Assembly (NCBI RefSeq): GCF_016806695.1
Contig: NZ_WUED01000008.1
Coordinates: 1 to 64,000 of the forward strand
DNA from: Campylobacter bilis
Lineage (GTDB): Bacteria; Campylobacterota; Campylobacteria; Campylobacterales; Campylobacteraceae
DNA: 64,000 nucleotides
Direction: 5' to 3'
Shown here in pieces: positions 38,288 through 46,585 of this stretch (positions are counted from its first letter, which is position 1; the number at the start of each line of letters is the position of its first letter). The notes under the pieces are model-generated. The model did not search any database, was not told where the DNA came from, and worked only from the letters and a program-made list of their open reading frames with translations. A program made the position numbers and the translations under genes.

Positions 38288-38311
38288 ATTTTATCATAAA
38301 GAGACTTAAAC
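38288..38311 (-). repeat. Probable degenerate CRISPR repeat with an internal deletion
   Basis: On the minus strand this reads GTTTAAGTCTCTTTATGATAAAAT. It has the start (GTTTTAGTC) and end (TTTATGGTAAAAT) of the C. jejuni type II-C repeat as I remember it, with single changes and about 12 central bases missing. It lies about 45 bases before the tracrRNA-like sequence, where a repeat would be expected. No second clear copy at a repeat-plus-30-base spacing is visible. Confidence 0.4.
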
Positions 38312-38352
38312 ATTGTTTTATGTTTTCACATGAAAAATGTGTTATATTTTTT

Positions 38353-38420
38353 AACAAAGAGCACTAAAATAAATGGTTTTTGGTTAGCTATGCGGGTTTA
38401 CAATACCTTTAAAACCATCA
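38353..38420 (+). ncRNA. Eroded tracrRNA of the type II-C CRISPR system
   Basis: Plus strand, next to the 3' end of cas2. The order of elements follows the C. jejuni tracrRNA: an anti-repeat-like AAAGAGCACTAAAATAAA (38357-38374), a first arm, then TGCGGGTTTACAAT (38391-38404) and a TAAAACC tail (38410-38416). A likely -10 (GTTATATT, 38341-38348) lies just upstream. The tail pairs with the front through a perfect 8-bp stem, ATGGTTTT (38373-38380) with AAAACCAT (38411-38418), but the inner GGGG/CCCC stem of the known RNA is reduced to about three pairs. It is probably non-functional along with cas9. Confidence 0.55.
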
Positions 38421-38843
38421 AAATTCAAATAAACTAGCTTGTTTAAGCTTAGTTTTTTGTTTTTCTTTTTTTATTGTTTGATTATGGTATTTAAACTCTT
38501 GACTTTTTTCATCATATTCAAAAAGAACTAAATTTTTCTCATCATTCATTTTTTCATCGAAAGAAACTCCACCTAAGAGGATTTGCATATTGTCAAATTG
38601 TTTTTCTGTTATGGTTAAAACCCTTATATTGCCATAAGGTGGTAGAATTTTTTCTACAGATTTAATCGTTGTTTTGGTTGAAGCTATTCCTTTGCAAATT
38701 TTCATATACACGCTAAATTGCATCATGAAAAATCCAAGTTTTATTAATGAAGTTCTGAATTTATTTGTATTTTTTTGCTCTTGTTTGGTTTTAGTAGGCA
38801 TATCAAACATTAATAAAATTCTCATAAACTTATCTTCTATCAT
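38418..38843 (-). CDS. cas2: CRISPR-associated endonuclease Cas2, type II-C
   Basis: A 141-residue Cas2, the normal length for Campylobacter. It opens with LLMFDMPTKTKQEQKNTNKF, giving the conserved Asp of strand 1. SLIKLGFFMMQFSVYMKIC (about residues 32-50) and YGNIRVLTITEKQFDNM follow, and it ends SLFEF. It has no frameshift or internal stop, unlike cas1 and cas9. Its start overlaps the cas1 stop by four bases. With Cas1 dead it cannot acquire spacers here, so it is likely a relic not yet hit by mutation, or kept for another reason. Confidence 0.88.
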   Translation of the reverse strand: MIEDKFMRILLMFDMPTKTKQEQKNTNKFRTSLIKLGFFMMQFSVYMKICKGIASTKTTIKSVEKILPPYGNIRVLTITEKQFDNMQILLGGVSFDEKMNDEKNLVLFEYDEKSQEFKYHNQTIKKEKQKTKLKQASLFEF

Positions 38844-39732
38844 ATAAAATTTACCATTATAAGCTCATCATTTTCTAATAAGGTATTTTTAAAATTTTGC
38901 ACATAAAAATTAATAGCCCTATTTAAAGGATAAGCTTTATTGTTAATGATGATTTCTTCTTGTAAAATGCCAATTAATTTTTGTTTTGTTTCTTTATCTA
39001 AAAACTCACTTTCTTTTGTGTCCTTTAGCTTAAATACACATAAATCAATTAGAGGTCTAAAACTTTCTATTAAATCATCACAAAGATTAAAATCATTATA
39101 GATATTATCATATTTTATGCCCTGCCATGGCAAAAGCCCGCTTATACATACTGATCTAACTATAAGTGATCTTATAATAGCATAGCCATAATTTAAAGCA
39201 GAGTTGATAAAGCATATTTCATTTCTTGTAAAATCTTTGCCAAATAAAGTTTTAAAATACAAGGCAGCAGCTCTTGCTTCTAAATTTGTAGAGTCATTTA
39301 AATTGACATTTTTAGTCATATTTGAAAGTTCTTTGCTTGCTTTGATATGATTGGTGATTTTCAAAATATAAGCCTGATTTGAAATTTTATTTTTGATGAT
39401 TTTTGCCATAAAATTGCTTTTCTTTGTAAGCTTACTGTGATTTGTTTTTTATCTATTTTTGCACTGATAAAATGCCCTAAAAAGGGAGAGAAAATTCTAT
39501 TGATATTATGAGCTTCATCGCAAGTTAAAAGTATGATTTTATATTTGGTCAAAGTGCTAAGTAGGTTAGATGTGATGCTTGCTTGTAAAGATTCTAAAAT
39601 GATGAAGTTAATATCTTTTAGAAAAAATTTAGCCTCTTTATCATCTTGTTTGATAACAAGATGATTGAGTTCAAGGCTTAATTTTGCTTGCTTTGATATT
39701 AATATGCTTTTAAATGCTTCATCATAAGCCAT
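38840..39732 (-). pseudogene. cas1: cas1 with one frameshift
   Basis: Homologous to C. jejuni Cas1 over its whole length (about 297 codons). The first part (39732 to about 39403, MAYDEAFKSILISKQAKL onward) ends its homology at LWQK. The rest continues in another frame (IIKNKISNQAYIL onward to 38840). The break is in a short A run near 39400-39406 (plus-strand TTTTT). The catalytic side still reads: LEARAAALYFKTLFG, ALNYGYAIIRSL and CDDLIESFRPLID. One base change would restore it. The ATG overlaps the end of the cas9 frame (ATGGCTTATGA). Confidence 0.85.
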
Positions 39733-42725
39733 GTTTTTTACTTGTTTTTAGGCAAATATCTTGTCTTTTTTGTTTTTCTTTTATTTTAATTTTATCTCCA
39801 AGGGGTGTTATAAGGTATTTATCAAATACTTTTAAAGTTTGAATTCCTACCCCTTGTGCTTCAACATTATTTTTGGTTGCCTTAAATAATAATTTTTTTT
39901 TGATTTTCTGTGAGATTTTCTAATTTATTATCGTGTTTTTTAAGACAAATACTAGCATTGCTGATATTAAAAGTACTATAATATGCAAATTCAGGTTCTT
40001 CCATACCTTTTTTTGTATTAAAACTAAATCATTATTATGCAAAGAAAAACAAAATTCATAGCTTTCATCTAGTTGAATCCATTCTTTATTTGTACTAGAA
40101 GTTACTAATTTATCAGGAAGCTTGCCTAGAGCAATGTCCATGGTATAAATAGGTATGGCATAAAATTTATTTTGTTTTTTAAAAATATCAAGTCTTACCA
40201 TAGTATCATTATCAACATATTTTGTGCCGATTTTTCTTATTTTGCGGCATTGTAATGCTATATTAAAACTTTCTTCTGAACCATATCTTTCAATCATTTC
40301 ATCTTTAGAACAAAATGTTTACTCATGTAAAGCACCTCTTGCTCTTTTTTAGGAGGCTGTGAGACAAAAATGGTATCGATTTTGTTTAAAACTTTTTCTC
40401 TAAATCCTTCAAAAGGTTCAAAAAATTTAGTTTGGTATTTAAGTTTTTGCTCATAAGATTTTGCTTTTAAAAGCTCTTGTTCTTTTTTAAAATCTGAAAA
40501 AGCTTTTATAATAGAGTGGGTACTATAGGCAATTATAATTGCATCTATTGCATGATGGAGATGATTGCTCCTATCCTTTTCGCTAAAACCCCATGTGTGT
40601 CTTAAAACTGCAGTAAGCATTCCATTGAGTGTTTGTACGTGAACTCTACTTCCTTTTTTCTGTGCTTTTTAAGCTAGTATCTTCATCTTTACTTAAAGGC
40701 AAGAAGTCTAAATAGTCTTTTGTGAAATTACTTACTAGAGTAGCAATATATCTTGTATCGTTTAAGTCTCTGCTGATGAAATCTTGCCCTTGCTTGTTTT
40801 TAAAATTTTCATCTAAAATTTTCATTTTCTTTTTATAGTTAAGACTTTGGGCTAGGTTTTTAATAGTACTCCATTTTTTCTCATCGTGCCCAAAGGCCTC
40901 AAAAGGAGTTCGATTGCCTTTTTCTTGATTTTCTTTAGTGAAGACTAAAACCTTATTTGAAAAAGAATCATCAAAGCTTCTTGAATAAGGATAAATGTGA
41001 TCTATTTCTAAAGCATTATCATCTTTTAAATCATCTAAGGTTATTTTCTTACCACTATAGATACAAATTTCATTTTGTTCTTGCCAGAGTTTTATTTTTA
41101 AAATATTTCTTTTACTTGCTTTAATGCCTATATCTTCACAAAGTTTTAAGGCATTATCGTTTTTTTCTTGTTTTGATCTTGTTCATTTTCTATCTTTGTT
41201 TTCATTTTTTTGCTAAGAGCTATATCTCTTGCTAATTCTAAGTGGATTTTATGCACTTTGCCATATTTTTTAAGTAAGGCATTTAAAACTTTTCTAACTG
41301 ACTTATGGCTCTATTTGCAACAGGATTGCTAAGTTCTTGTGCAAATATGGCATCACAAAAAGCAGGAAGAAAATCATATTTTTGAGAACTTGATTTTATT
41401 TTTAAATTGCAAATTTCACAAGCTTCATCATATCTTTTTCCTTCTCTCATCAAAGGTAAGATTAAATTAAGTGCTTTAAAGCTAAGATTTATATGATCAT
41501 TAAAATCAATGCCTAATAAAGCATCTATTTGCTCATCTTCTAGATTATAATTTTTTAAAGCGATTTTTAATTTATCATCATCTTTTATTAAAGTAATATG
41601 TGTAGCTATTTCATCAAGTTCTTGTCTGTTAAGATTGTGTTGGTTTAAAGCTTTTTAAAATCCTTTAATTTTTTGAAGTTAATTAATTCTATATTTTCTG
41701 GATTTTTTTATCGCCTTTAAGGCTTTTAAAACCAATACTTGGATCTAAATTGATATATTCTCTTGATTTTTTATAGCTAATACTTCCTTTATCAAGAATA
41801 TGGTCTATAATTTTTTTTGATGATTTGAGAGGATATGAGGGTTCTCCGCTTTCTTTTTCTAGGCTTTTTAGCTCATTAATAACCTTAGTTAAAGTTACAA
41901 ATTCAATAGCACTATAAGAATTTTTACAAGCTCGTTTTTCATCTTCGAAAAAAGTACAAGTCCCTACTAAGTGCGAAAAATCTTTTAAAGGTCTTTGGAA
42001 AAACGCCAGTTCTATGATTTGTTTTATAAAATCATCATTATAGTTATGTCCTAATTCTCTTTGTTTTTCTAAAATTAGCTTTAATTCTTTTTCTAAATCA
42101 CTTGCTGAAAAACAATGTTCATAATTTTTCTGTTTTTTATCTTTTTTATCTTTTATTTCTCGATTGCGTACATTTTTGAAATTTTTTGGTGCCTTCTCGG
42201 TATTTTTCAAAAAAGTTTATATATAAGTATTCTCCAACGCTTTGATATTCTTTTAGTTTTGAGTCATTTTTTCTTAATGCATCTAAAACTTTGCCTTTAT
42301 CACTATCATTGGAGTTTTTTTGATTTTTTTTCATATAGCCACGATGTTTTGCTATATGTAAGATTACTCTTGCTAGATCTTTAGCTTCTAGCTTTTGGCT
42401 TAATGCCTTATATCTTAACTCATAAGGACTGATTAATTTTCCTTCATAAGCCTTAGGTAATTCTCCTTCATCTGCGATATAATCTTTATAATTTAATTTT
42501 AATTCTTTAGCAAGCATATGTTTTATACCAATTTAATCTTGCTTTTCTTCTTCTAAGACGCCTTCTAACGCTTCTTGCATTGCGTCTGGGTAGGGCTAAA
42601 GATTTTTTATCTTTTGGATCTTCAGTCCCATGAAATATTCTTACACCACAATCTTTTAATTCCTCATTTTCAACGAAAGCCCATCCTATAGAATTAATCC
42701 CTATGTCAAAACTTAGAATTTTCAT
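39722..42725 (-). pseudogene. cas9: cas9 (type II-C), broken by about ten frameshifts and a nonsense codon
   Basis: Full-length remains (3004 bases against about 2955 for CjCas9) in the same order as CjCas9. RuvC-I is [14 protein letters not shown] (Asp 7). The Arg-rich bridge is [11 protein letters not shown] with [12 protein letters not shown]. RuvC-II is HLELARDI (about 41222-41246), the HNH is LEIDHIYPYSRSF (about 40983-41010) and RuvC-III is NHLHHAIDAIIIAY (about 40530-40560). Frame breaks, mostly in A/T runs, lie near 42531, 42180, 41706, 41655, 41302, 41163, 40656, 40347, 40011 and 39896. An in-frame TAA is at 40319-40321 (GALHE then stop). The N-terminus keeps a TAAGGA ribosome site. 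Catalytic residues remain, but no active protein can be made. Confidence 0.93.
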
Positions 42726-43022
42726 ATTGTTCCTTAAAAAAATTATTATTTTATAACGAAGTTTACAAAATCTAATGTAAAAAAAAGACTAAAAATTCAA
42801 AATAATTAAAAATCTTTTTTTAAAAAATACTTTAGTTATTAATATATTTTTATAGTTTTTATACAAGTATGATATTTAAAAAAGCTTTATATATTTAATT
42901 TTGTTTTTTATAATTTTAAAAAGCGGAGTTAAAGACAGAGTATTGTATAATCTAAAGTATATTTTTATTTGGTATATAATGATTATATAGATTAAAGCTA
43001 TGAAATTTAAGGATTTTTGATA
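42726..43022. other. AT-rich spacer between the cas9 remnant and ybgC
   Basis: About 297 bases of very AT-rich sequence holding the upstream regions of cas9 (minus) and ybgC (plus). I see no repeat array, RNA gene or convincing coding sequence here; a minus-strand frame that overlaps ybgC is not coding-like. Confidence 0.6.
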
Positions 43023-43397
43023 ATGAAAATACGCATTTATTATGAAGACACAGATGCGGGTGGGGTGGTGTATCATAGTAATTATTTAAAATTTTGTGAA
43101 AGGGCAAGAAGTGAAATTTTGTTTGCTAAAAAAGCAGATGTTTTTGATGCTTTTAAAGGCCATTTTTTGCTTACAAAAGCTGATTGTAATTTCATAAAGC
43201 CTGCAAAATTAGGCGATATTATAGAAGTTAAAACTAAAATTTTAGAAATTAAACATACATTCTTAGAAATTTTACAGACAATTTATAAGGATGAAATTTT
43301 ACTTTTTAGAATGAAATTAACTCTTGCTTATATTAAAAACAATAAAGTTAGCAGAATGCATACGCATTTAAAAAAGCTATTTGAAGAATTATTTTAA
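43023..43397 (+). CDS. ybgC: Acyl-CoA thioesterase, YbgC/Tol-Pal type
   Basis: A 124-residue 4-hydroxybenzoyl-CoA thioesterase-like hot-dog protein. The opening RIYYEDTDAGGVVYHSNYLKFCERARSE-type block (about residues 3-30, catalytic Asp in DTDAGG) is the YbgC signature. The ATG at 43023 is chosen behind AAGGA; a TTG at 43017 is in frame. In other bacteria ybgC travels with tol-pal genes; here it stands alone beside the CRISPR island. It converges on the next gene with a 9-base overlap. Confidence 0.9.
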   Translation: MKIRIYYEDTDAGGVVYHSNYLKFCERARSEILFAKKADVFDAFKGHFLLTKADCNFIKPAKLGDIIEVKTKILEIKHTFLEILQTIYKDEILLFRMKLTLAYIKNNKVSRMHTHLKKLFEELF

Positions 43398-44579
43398 TTC
43401 TTCAAAACTAGCTTGAGATCCTTGCATGAGGCGTACTTTATAATTTACTTGAGAATTTTGGATTGTTTCATCAAATAAACTCTCGCTTTTTTTGTTTAAA
43501 AACTCAGTGTAAAAATAATCCACTCCAATACTAGTTGCATAAGCAATCCAGTTATAATCTATGCTTTGATTAAAAATTTCATTAAGATAAATTAAATTAT
43601 CATCATGATTATAAATTGAATTAGCAATGATGAAATTTTCTCTATCGCCTTGCTGAGTAAGGCTTAAAAAGGTAGGATTATAATTGATTTGAGTCGATAA
43701 AAGTATATAAGGTTCAATATTATAAATTCTTAATTGAGAGCTTGCTAAAGCTGTTTTGATCAAAGGAGTATTGAAAAATATAGAAGCGTTATTAACTCCT
43801 CCTTGAGATTTTAGCAATTTGTTAAAATCAAGTTTTTCTCCTTCTATAGTATAGATTCTAGCATGGTTATTTTGAGCAAGTATTCTTGAGTTTAGATTGC
43901 TAGATAGTGCAGAAGCATCGCTAAATATTGCGATATTGTTGTTTGATTTTTCCAAAAGTGCTGCAATTTGAGCATCATAATCTATGCTTCCAAAGATAAT
44001 ATTTTTATTTGAGATTTGAGTGTTATTTTTATGGATAGTTGGGATAAAGATTTTCATGTTTCCAGAATAATTTTTTAATTCATTGCTACCTTTGAGGGTA
44101 AATCCGGCTATAGCATATTGATACTCTTGAGTTTGTGCTTGATCAAGGGCTGATTGGATGGAGATGCTATCTTCTGTGCCTATTAGAAAAACTTTTACTT
44201 TAATCTCAGCCCTTTGTCTTAAAAGATAGGCAATGCTTGAGTTTATTATAGTACTTGAATAGCTTTTTATGGTTTTTTCTGGGATGATGATTGCAAGTTT
44301 GACAGAAGTGATTTTTTGTACATTTTGTTCAAAATCTGTAATGGAATTTAATAATTTAGCATAAACATTAGATAAAAATTGATTATTTTGATCTACAAAT
44401 TCGCTTAAAAAACTAAGATATAGTTTTGATTCTAAAAGTTCAAAAAGGCAGTTAGTATTGCATTCTTGAGTGTTGAGTTTAGGATAAAAATTTTCCATAG
44501 CTTGGGTATTGATTAATTTTTGTTCTTTTGCAAAAAGCAAGCAACAAGATAAGAAAAAGCTTAAAATTATTTTTTTCAT
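43389..44579 (-). CDS. Periplasmic protein of unknown function
   Basis: A 396-residue secreted protein. The signal peptide (KKIILSFFLSCCLLFAKEQ) carries adjacent cysteines but no clear lipobox. The mature part has alternating alpha/beta segments (SVKLAIIIPEKTIKSYSS, YQYAIAGFTLKGSNELKNYS, KNIIFGSIDYDAQIAALLEKS, NNIAIFSDASAL) resembling a type I periplasmic-binding or LpoA-like fold. That is an impression only. It overlaps the UDG-like gene by four bases, so the two are co-transcribed. Confidence 0.7.
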   Translation of the reverse strand: MKKIILSFFLSCCLLFAKEQKLINTQAMENFYPKLNTQECNTNCLFELLESKLYLSFLSEFVDQNNQFLSNVYAKLLNSITDFEQNVQKITSVKLAIIIPEKTIKSYSSTIINSSIAYLLRQRAEIKVKVFLIGTEDSISIQSALDQAQTQEYQYAIAGFTLKGSNELKNYSGNMKIFIPTIHKNNTQISNKNIIFGSIDYDAQIAALLEKSNNNIAIFSDASALSSNLNSRILAQNNHARIYTIEGEKLDFNKLLKSQGGVNNASIFFNTPLIKTALASSQLRIYNIEPYILLSTQINYNPTFLSLTQQGDRENFIIANSIYNHDDNLIYLNEIFNQSIDYNWIAYATSIGVDYFYTEFLNKKSESLFDETIQNSQVNYKVRLMQGSQASFEELK

Positions 44580-45184
44580 AAAAATCCTTTAATTTTTTTT
44601 AAATCTTGCATGAATTGTTGTTCATAACTTGGGTTTTTTTCTATGAAATCTAATCCATAATTTGGCATGATGAAAAAATTTTTATACGCAAAGATTTCAC
44701 CTCTTAAAACATCAAAGTCTCTAAATCCTAAGCCTTTAAAAGCATCTTCTCCTAAGCAAAGTACTAAAGAAGGTCGGACCAGCTTTAACTCATTCCAAAA
44801 AAAGGGCAAGCAAGATTGTAGCGAAAAATCATCGAATTTTCCATTGCAAAAACACTTAAAAAGATAAGAAAAATAAAAATCCTCATTACAAAGTCCTAAA
44901 ATTTCGTGTATATAATGTTTTAATCTTTCGCCTTTTTTGGAGTTAAGCAAGACCCCGCTTTCGTTTTCACTTTTTTGTCCATAAGCATCAAGAATTAATA
45001 ATTTTACATTTTTCATTTTAGCTTCCATAAGGGCAAATTTTCTTGTTTTAGATAATTGGCACAGGGTGCAAGCTTGAATATTTTTTTTTAATTCTTCAAA
45101 AGTTTGGATTTGTTCGTAATGATTTGTTTGCGTATCAACAAAATCAAACCCCATAGCTTTAAGATAATAAAGACTTCTTAGCAT
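44576..45184 (-). CDS. Uracil-DNA glycosylase family protein (Fe-S type, family 4/5-like)
   Basis: About 202 residues. CTLCQLSKTRKF (about residues 38-49) has the paired cysteines that begin Fe-S UDGs. LILDAYGQKSENESGVLLNSKKGERL stands where family 4 has its GEAPG water-activating motif, which is altered here. FKCFCNGKFDD with further cysteines and LCLGEDAFKGLG follow. It probably removes uracil or a related base, but the changed motif lowers certainty. I use the ATG at 45184 (MLRSLYYL); a longer frame to 45235 lies inside the GNAT gene. It overlaps that gene by seven bases. Confidence 0.75.
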   Translation of the reverse strand: MLRSLYYLKAMGFDFVDTQTNHYEQIQTFEELKKNIQACTLCQLSKTRKFALMEAKMKNVKLLILDAYGQKSENESGVLLNSKKGERLKHYIHEILGLCNEDFYFSYLFKCFCNGKFDDFSLQSCLPFFWNELKLVRPSLVLCLGEDAFKGLGFRDFDVLRGEIFAYKNFFIMPNYGLDFIEKNPSYEQQFMQDLKKIKGFL

Positions 45185-45660
45185 AAATCGCACAATTTTT
45201 CTAGATTTTCCCCACTTAGACGGTAGCTTCTCCATTGTTTAAGATGTTCAGCTTTTAGACTTTGGTAAAATTCAATTCCTATAATATTATCATTTAAACA
45301 AACCCAATCCAGTCTTTTTAGATTTTCTTTTTTGCAAAGCTGTGCTAGGAATTTAAATACCATTTTTCCATAACCTTTTTTACGAAAAGCTTCTCGTATA
45401 TAAATATCTTCAAGATAAATGCCTCCACTTCCCCAAAAGGAAGAAAAAGTATAAAAATAAATCATATAGCCTATAGTTTTATCATCTTCTTTTAGCAAAA
45501 AAGCACGTGCAAATTGGTTTTTTAAAAGCGATTGTTCTAGCTTTTCTTTAGTGCATTGAAGAAAATCTAGCATGTGCTCATATTTTGCAAATTCTATTAT
45601 CATTTCTTGTAAAATATCTAAATCTTCTTGTTTAATGCTAATAATTTTAAATTCTGACAT
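45178..45660 (-). CDS. GNAT-family N-acetyltransferase
   Basis: A 160-residue acetyltransferase. The acetyl-CoA loop is YIREAFRKKGYGKMVF (about residues 86-101; RxxGxG/A type). IGYMIYFYTFSSFWGSGGIYLEDIYI forms the preceding strands, and LDWVCLNDNIIGIEFYQSL is the closing motif. The last block resembles the diamine/thialysine acetyltransferases (SAT type), so a polyamine or amino acid substrate is possible but unproven. First gene of a three-gene minus-strand operon; rpmH lies divergently 130 bases away. Confidence 0.85.
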   Translation of the reverse strand: MSEFKIISIKQEDLDILQEMIIEFAKYEHMLDFLQCTKEKLEQSLLKNQFARAFLLKEDDKTIGYMIYFYTFSSFWGSGGIYLEDIYIREAFRKKGYGKMVFKFLAQLCKKENLKRLDWVCLNDNIIGIEFYQSLKAEHLKQWRSYRLSGENLEKLCDLC

Positions 45661-45792
45661 TTTTAGCCTTTTAAAAAATAATTCTAAAAATTTATCACAA
45701 GAATTTAAAAATTACTCTTAATTAAAAGCAATTTATAAGTAAGATTAAGATAGAATATAAGACTATTTTATAATTTTTTAAGGAAAAATCAA

Positions 45793-45927
45793 ATGAAAAG
45801 AACTTATCAGCCACACGGCACTCCAAGAAAGCGCACCCATGGTTTTCGCGTTCGCATGAGAACTAAAAATGGTCGTAAGATAATCAATGCAAGACGTTTT
45901 AAAGGTAGAAAAAGACTCGCTGTGTGA
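45793..45927 (+). CDS. rpmH: 50S ribosomal protein L34
   Basis: 44 residues, almost entirely basic: [20 protein letters not shown] at the start and KRLAV at the end, the classic L34. The ATG at 45793 follows TAAGGAAAAATCA. Its TGA (45925-45927) overlaps the rnpA GTG start by four bases. It heads a long plus-strand chain running to purH. A TAGAAT box near 45751-45756 is a likely -10. Confidence 0.97.
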   Translation: MKRTYQPHGTPRKRTHGFRVRMRTKNGRKIINARRFKGRKRLAV

Positions 45928-46250
45928 AAAATCTTGATAAATTAAGTACAAATGAGGAATTTTCTTCTGTATATAAAATAGGTAAAAAATGGCATTGCGA
46001 GGGAGCAGTCATTTTTTATCTTAGTAGTTATGAAAAAAAAATAGCAGTTGTTGCTAGTAAAAAAGTTGGAAAAGCAGTGGTTAGAAATCGTTCAAAGCGA
46101 GTATTAAGATCTTTATTTGCTAAATTCGAAAAATATCTTCAAAATGGTAAATATATTTTTGTAGCTAAAAATGAAATCACTGAGCTTTCTTTTTCCAGAT
46201 TGGAAAAAAGTCTAAAATGGGGATTGAAAAAACTAGAATGTTTCAAATAA
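45924..46250 (+). CDS. rnpA: Ribonuclease P protein component
   Basis: A 108-residue RnpA with a GTG start at 45924. The RNR-type motif [23 protein letters not shown] (about residues 41-63) is the RNA-binding signature. It helps the RNase P RNA trim tRNA 5' ends. The four-base overlap with rpmH means the two are coupled. It overlaps yidD by 13 bases. Confidence 0.95.
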   Translation: MKNLDKLSTNEEFSSVYKIGKKWHCEGAVIFYLSSYEKKIAVVASKKVGKAVVRNRSKRVLRSLFAKFEKYLQNGKYIFVAKNEITELSFSRLEKSLKWGLKKLECFK

Positions 46251-46585
46251 TATGCCTAAAAATACTCCGTTTTTATCAGAAATTTTTAAGTCCTTTAAAA
46301 CCCCCTGTTTGCAGATATTATCCTAGTTGTTCTGAATATGCTTTTTGGCAATTTCAAAAAAAGAATTTTTTTCTAGCTTTTCTTTTTGCTTTTTTTAGAA
46401 TTTTAAGATGCAACCCCTTTTTTAAAGGTGGATTTGACTATCCTAAGGTTTATAAAAAATTTCATTTTAAAAATTTATGTTTTAAACCTATGTTTTTAGC
46501 ACAAAAACAACTTTGTTTTTTATATATACCTTATAAAAATAAAAGTTTTTATCTTGTAAAAATTATCTTTAAAAGGACAAATTAG
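46238..46585 (+). CDS. yidD: Membrane protein insertion efficiency factor YidD
   Basis: A 115-residue protein with the YidD core [30 protein letters not shown] (about residues 10-39), with its conserved cysteines. [16 protein letters not shown] follows near residue 66. The ATG at 46238 is chosen inside the end of rnpA because the family begins about ten residues before YQ; an ATG at 46217 would add seven. The C-terminal tail is longer than in E. coli YidD (85). It assists YidC, whose gene follows with a one-base overlap. Confidence 0.92.
   Translation: MFQIICLKILRFYQKFLSPLKPPVCRYYPSCSEYAFWQFQKKNFFLAFLFAFFRILRCNPFFKGGFDYPKVYKKFHFKNLCFKPMFLAQKQLCFLYIPYKNKSFYLVKIIFKRTN

Noticed and set aside
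42115-42384. A hydrophobic plus-strand frame inside cas9 as a membrane protein gene
   Set aside because: It is the complement of Lys/Asp-rich cas9 codons, has no ribosome site and shows no family resemblance.
39722-42725. Phase-variable or recoded cas9 rather than a pseudogene
   Set aside because: Campylobacter phase variation works through long G/C runs. Here about ten separate breaks in short A/T runs plus a nonsense codon would all have to be corrected at once.
39722-42725. Sequencing error as the cause of the cas9 frameshifts
   Set aside because: Homopolymer breaks make this tempting, but equally AT-rich genes such as ccsBA (1081 codons), purL and secA are unbroken in the same window, so random error is unlikely.
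42876-43076. Minus-strand 66-codon frame before ybgC
   Set aside because: It overlaps the ybgC start, is very AT-rich and has no ribosome site or recognisable domain.
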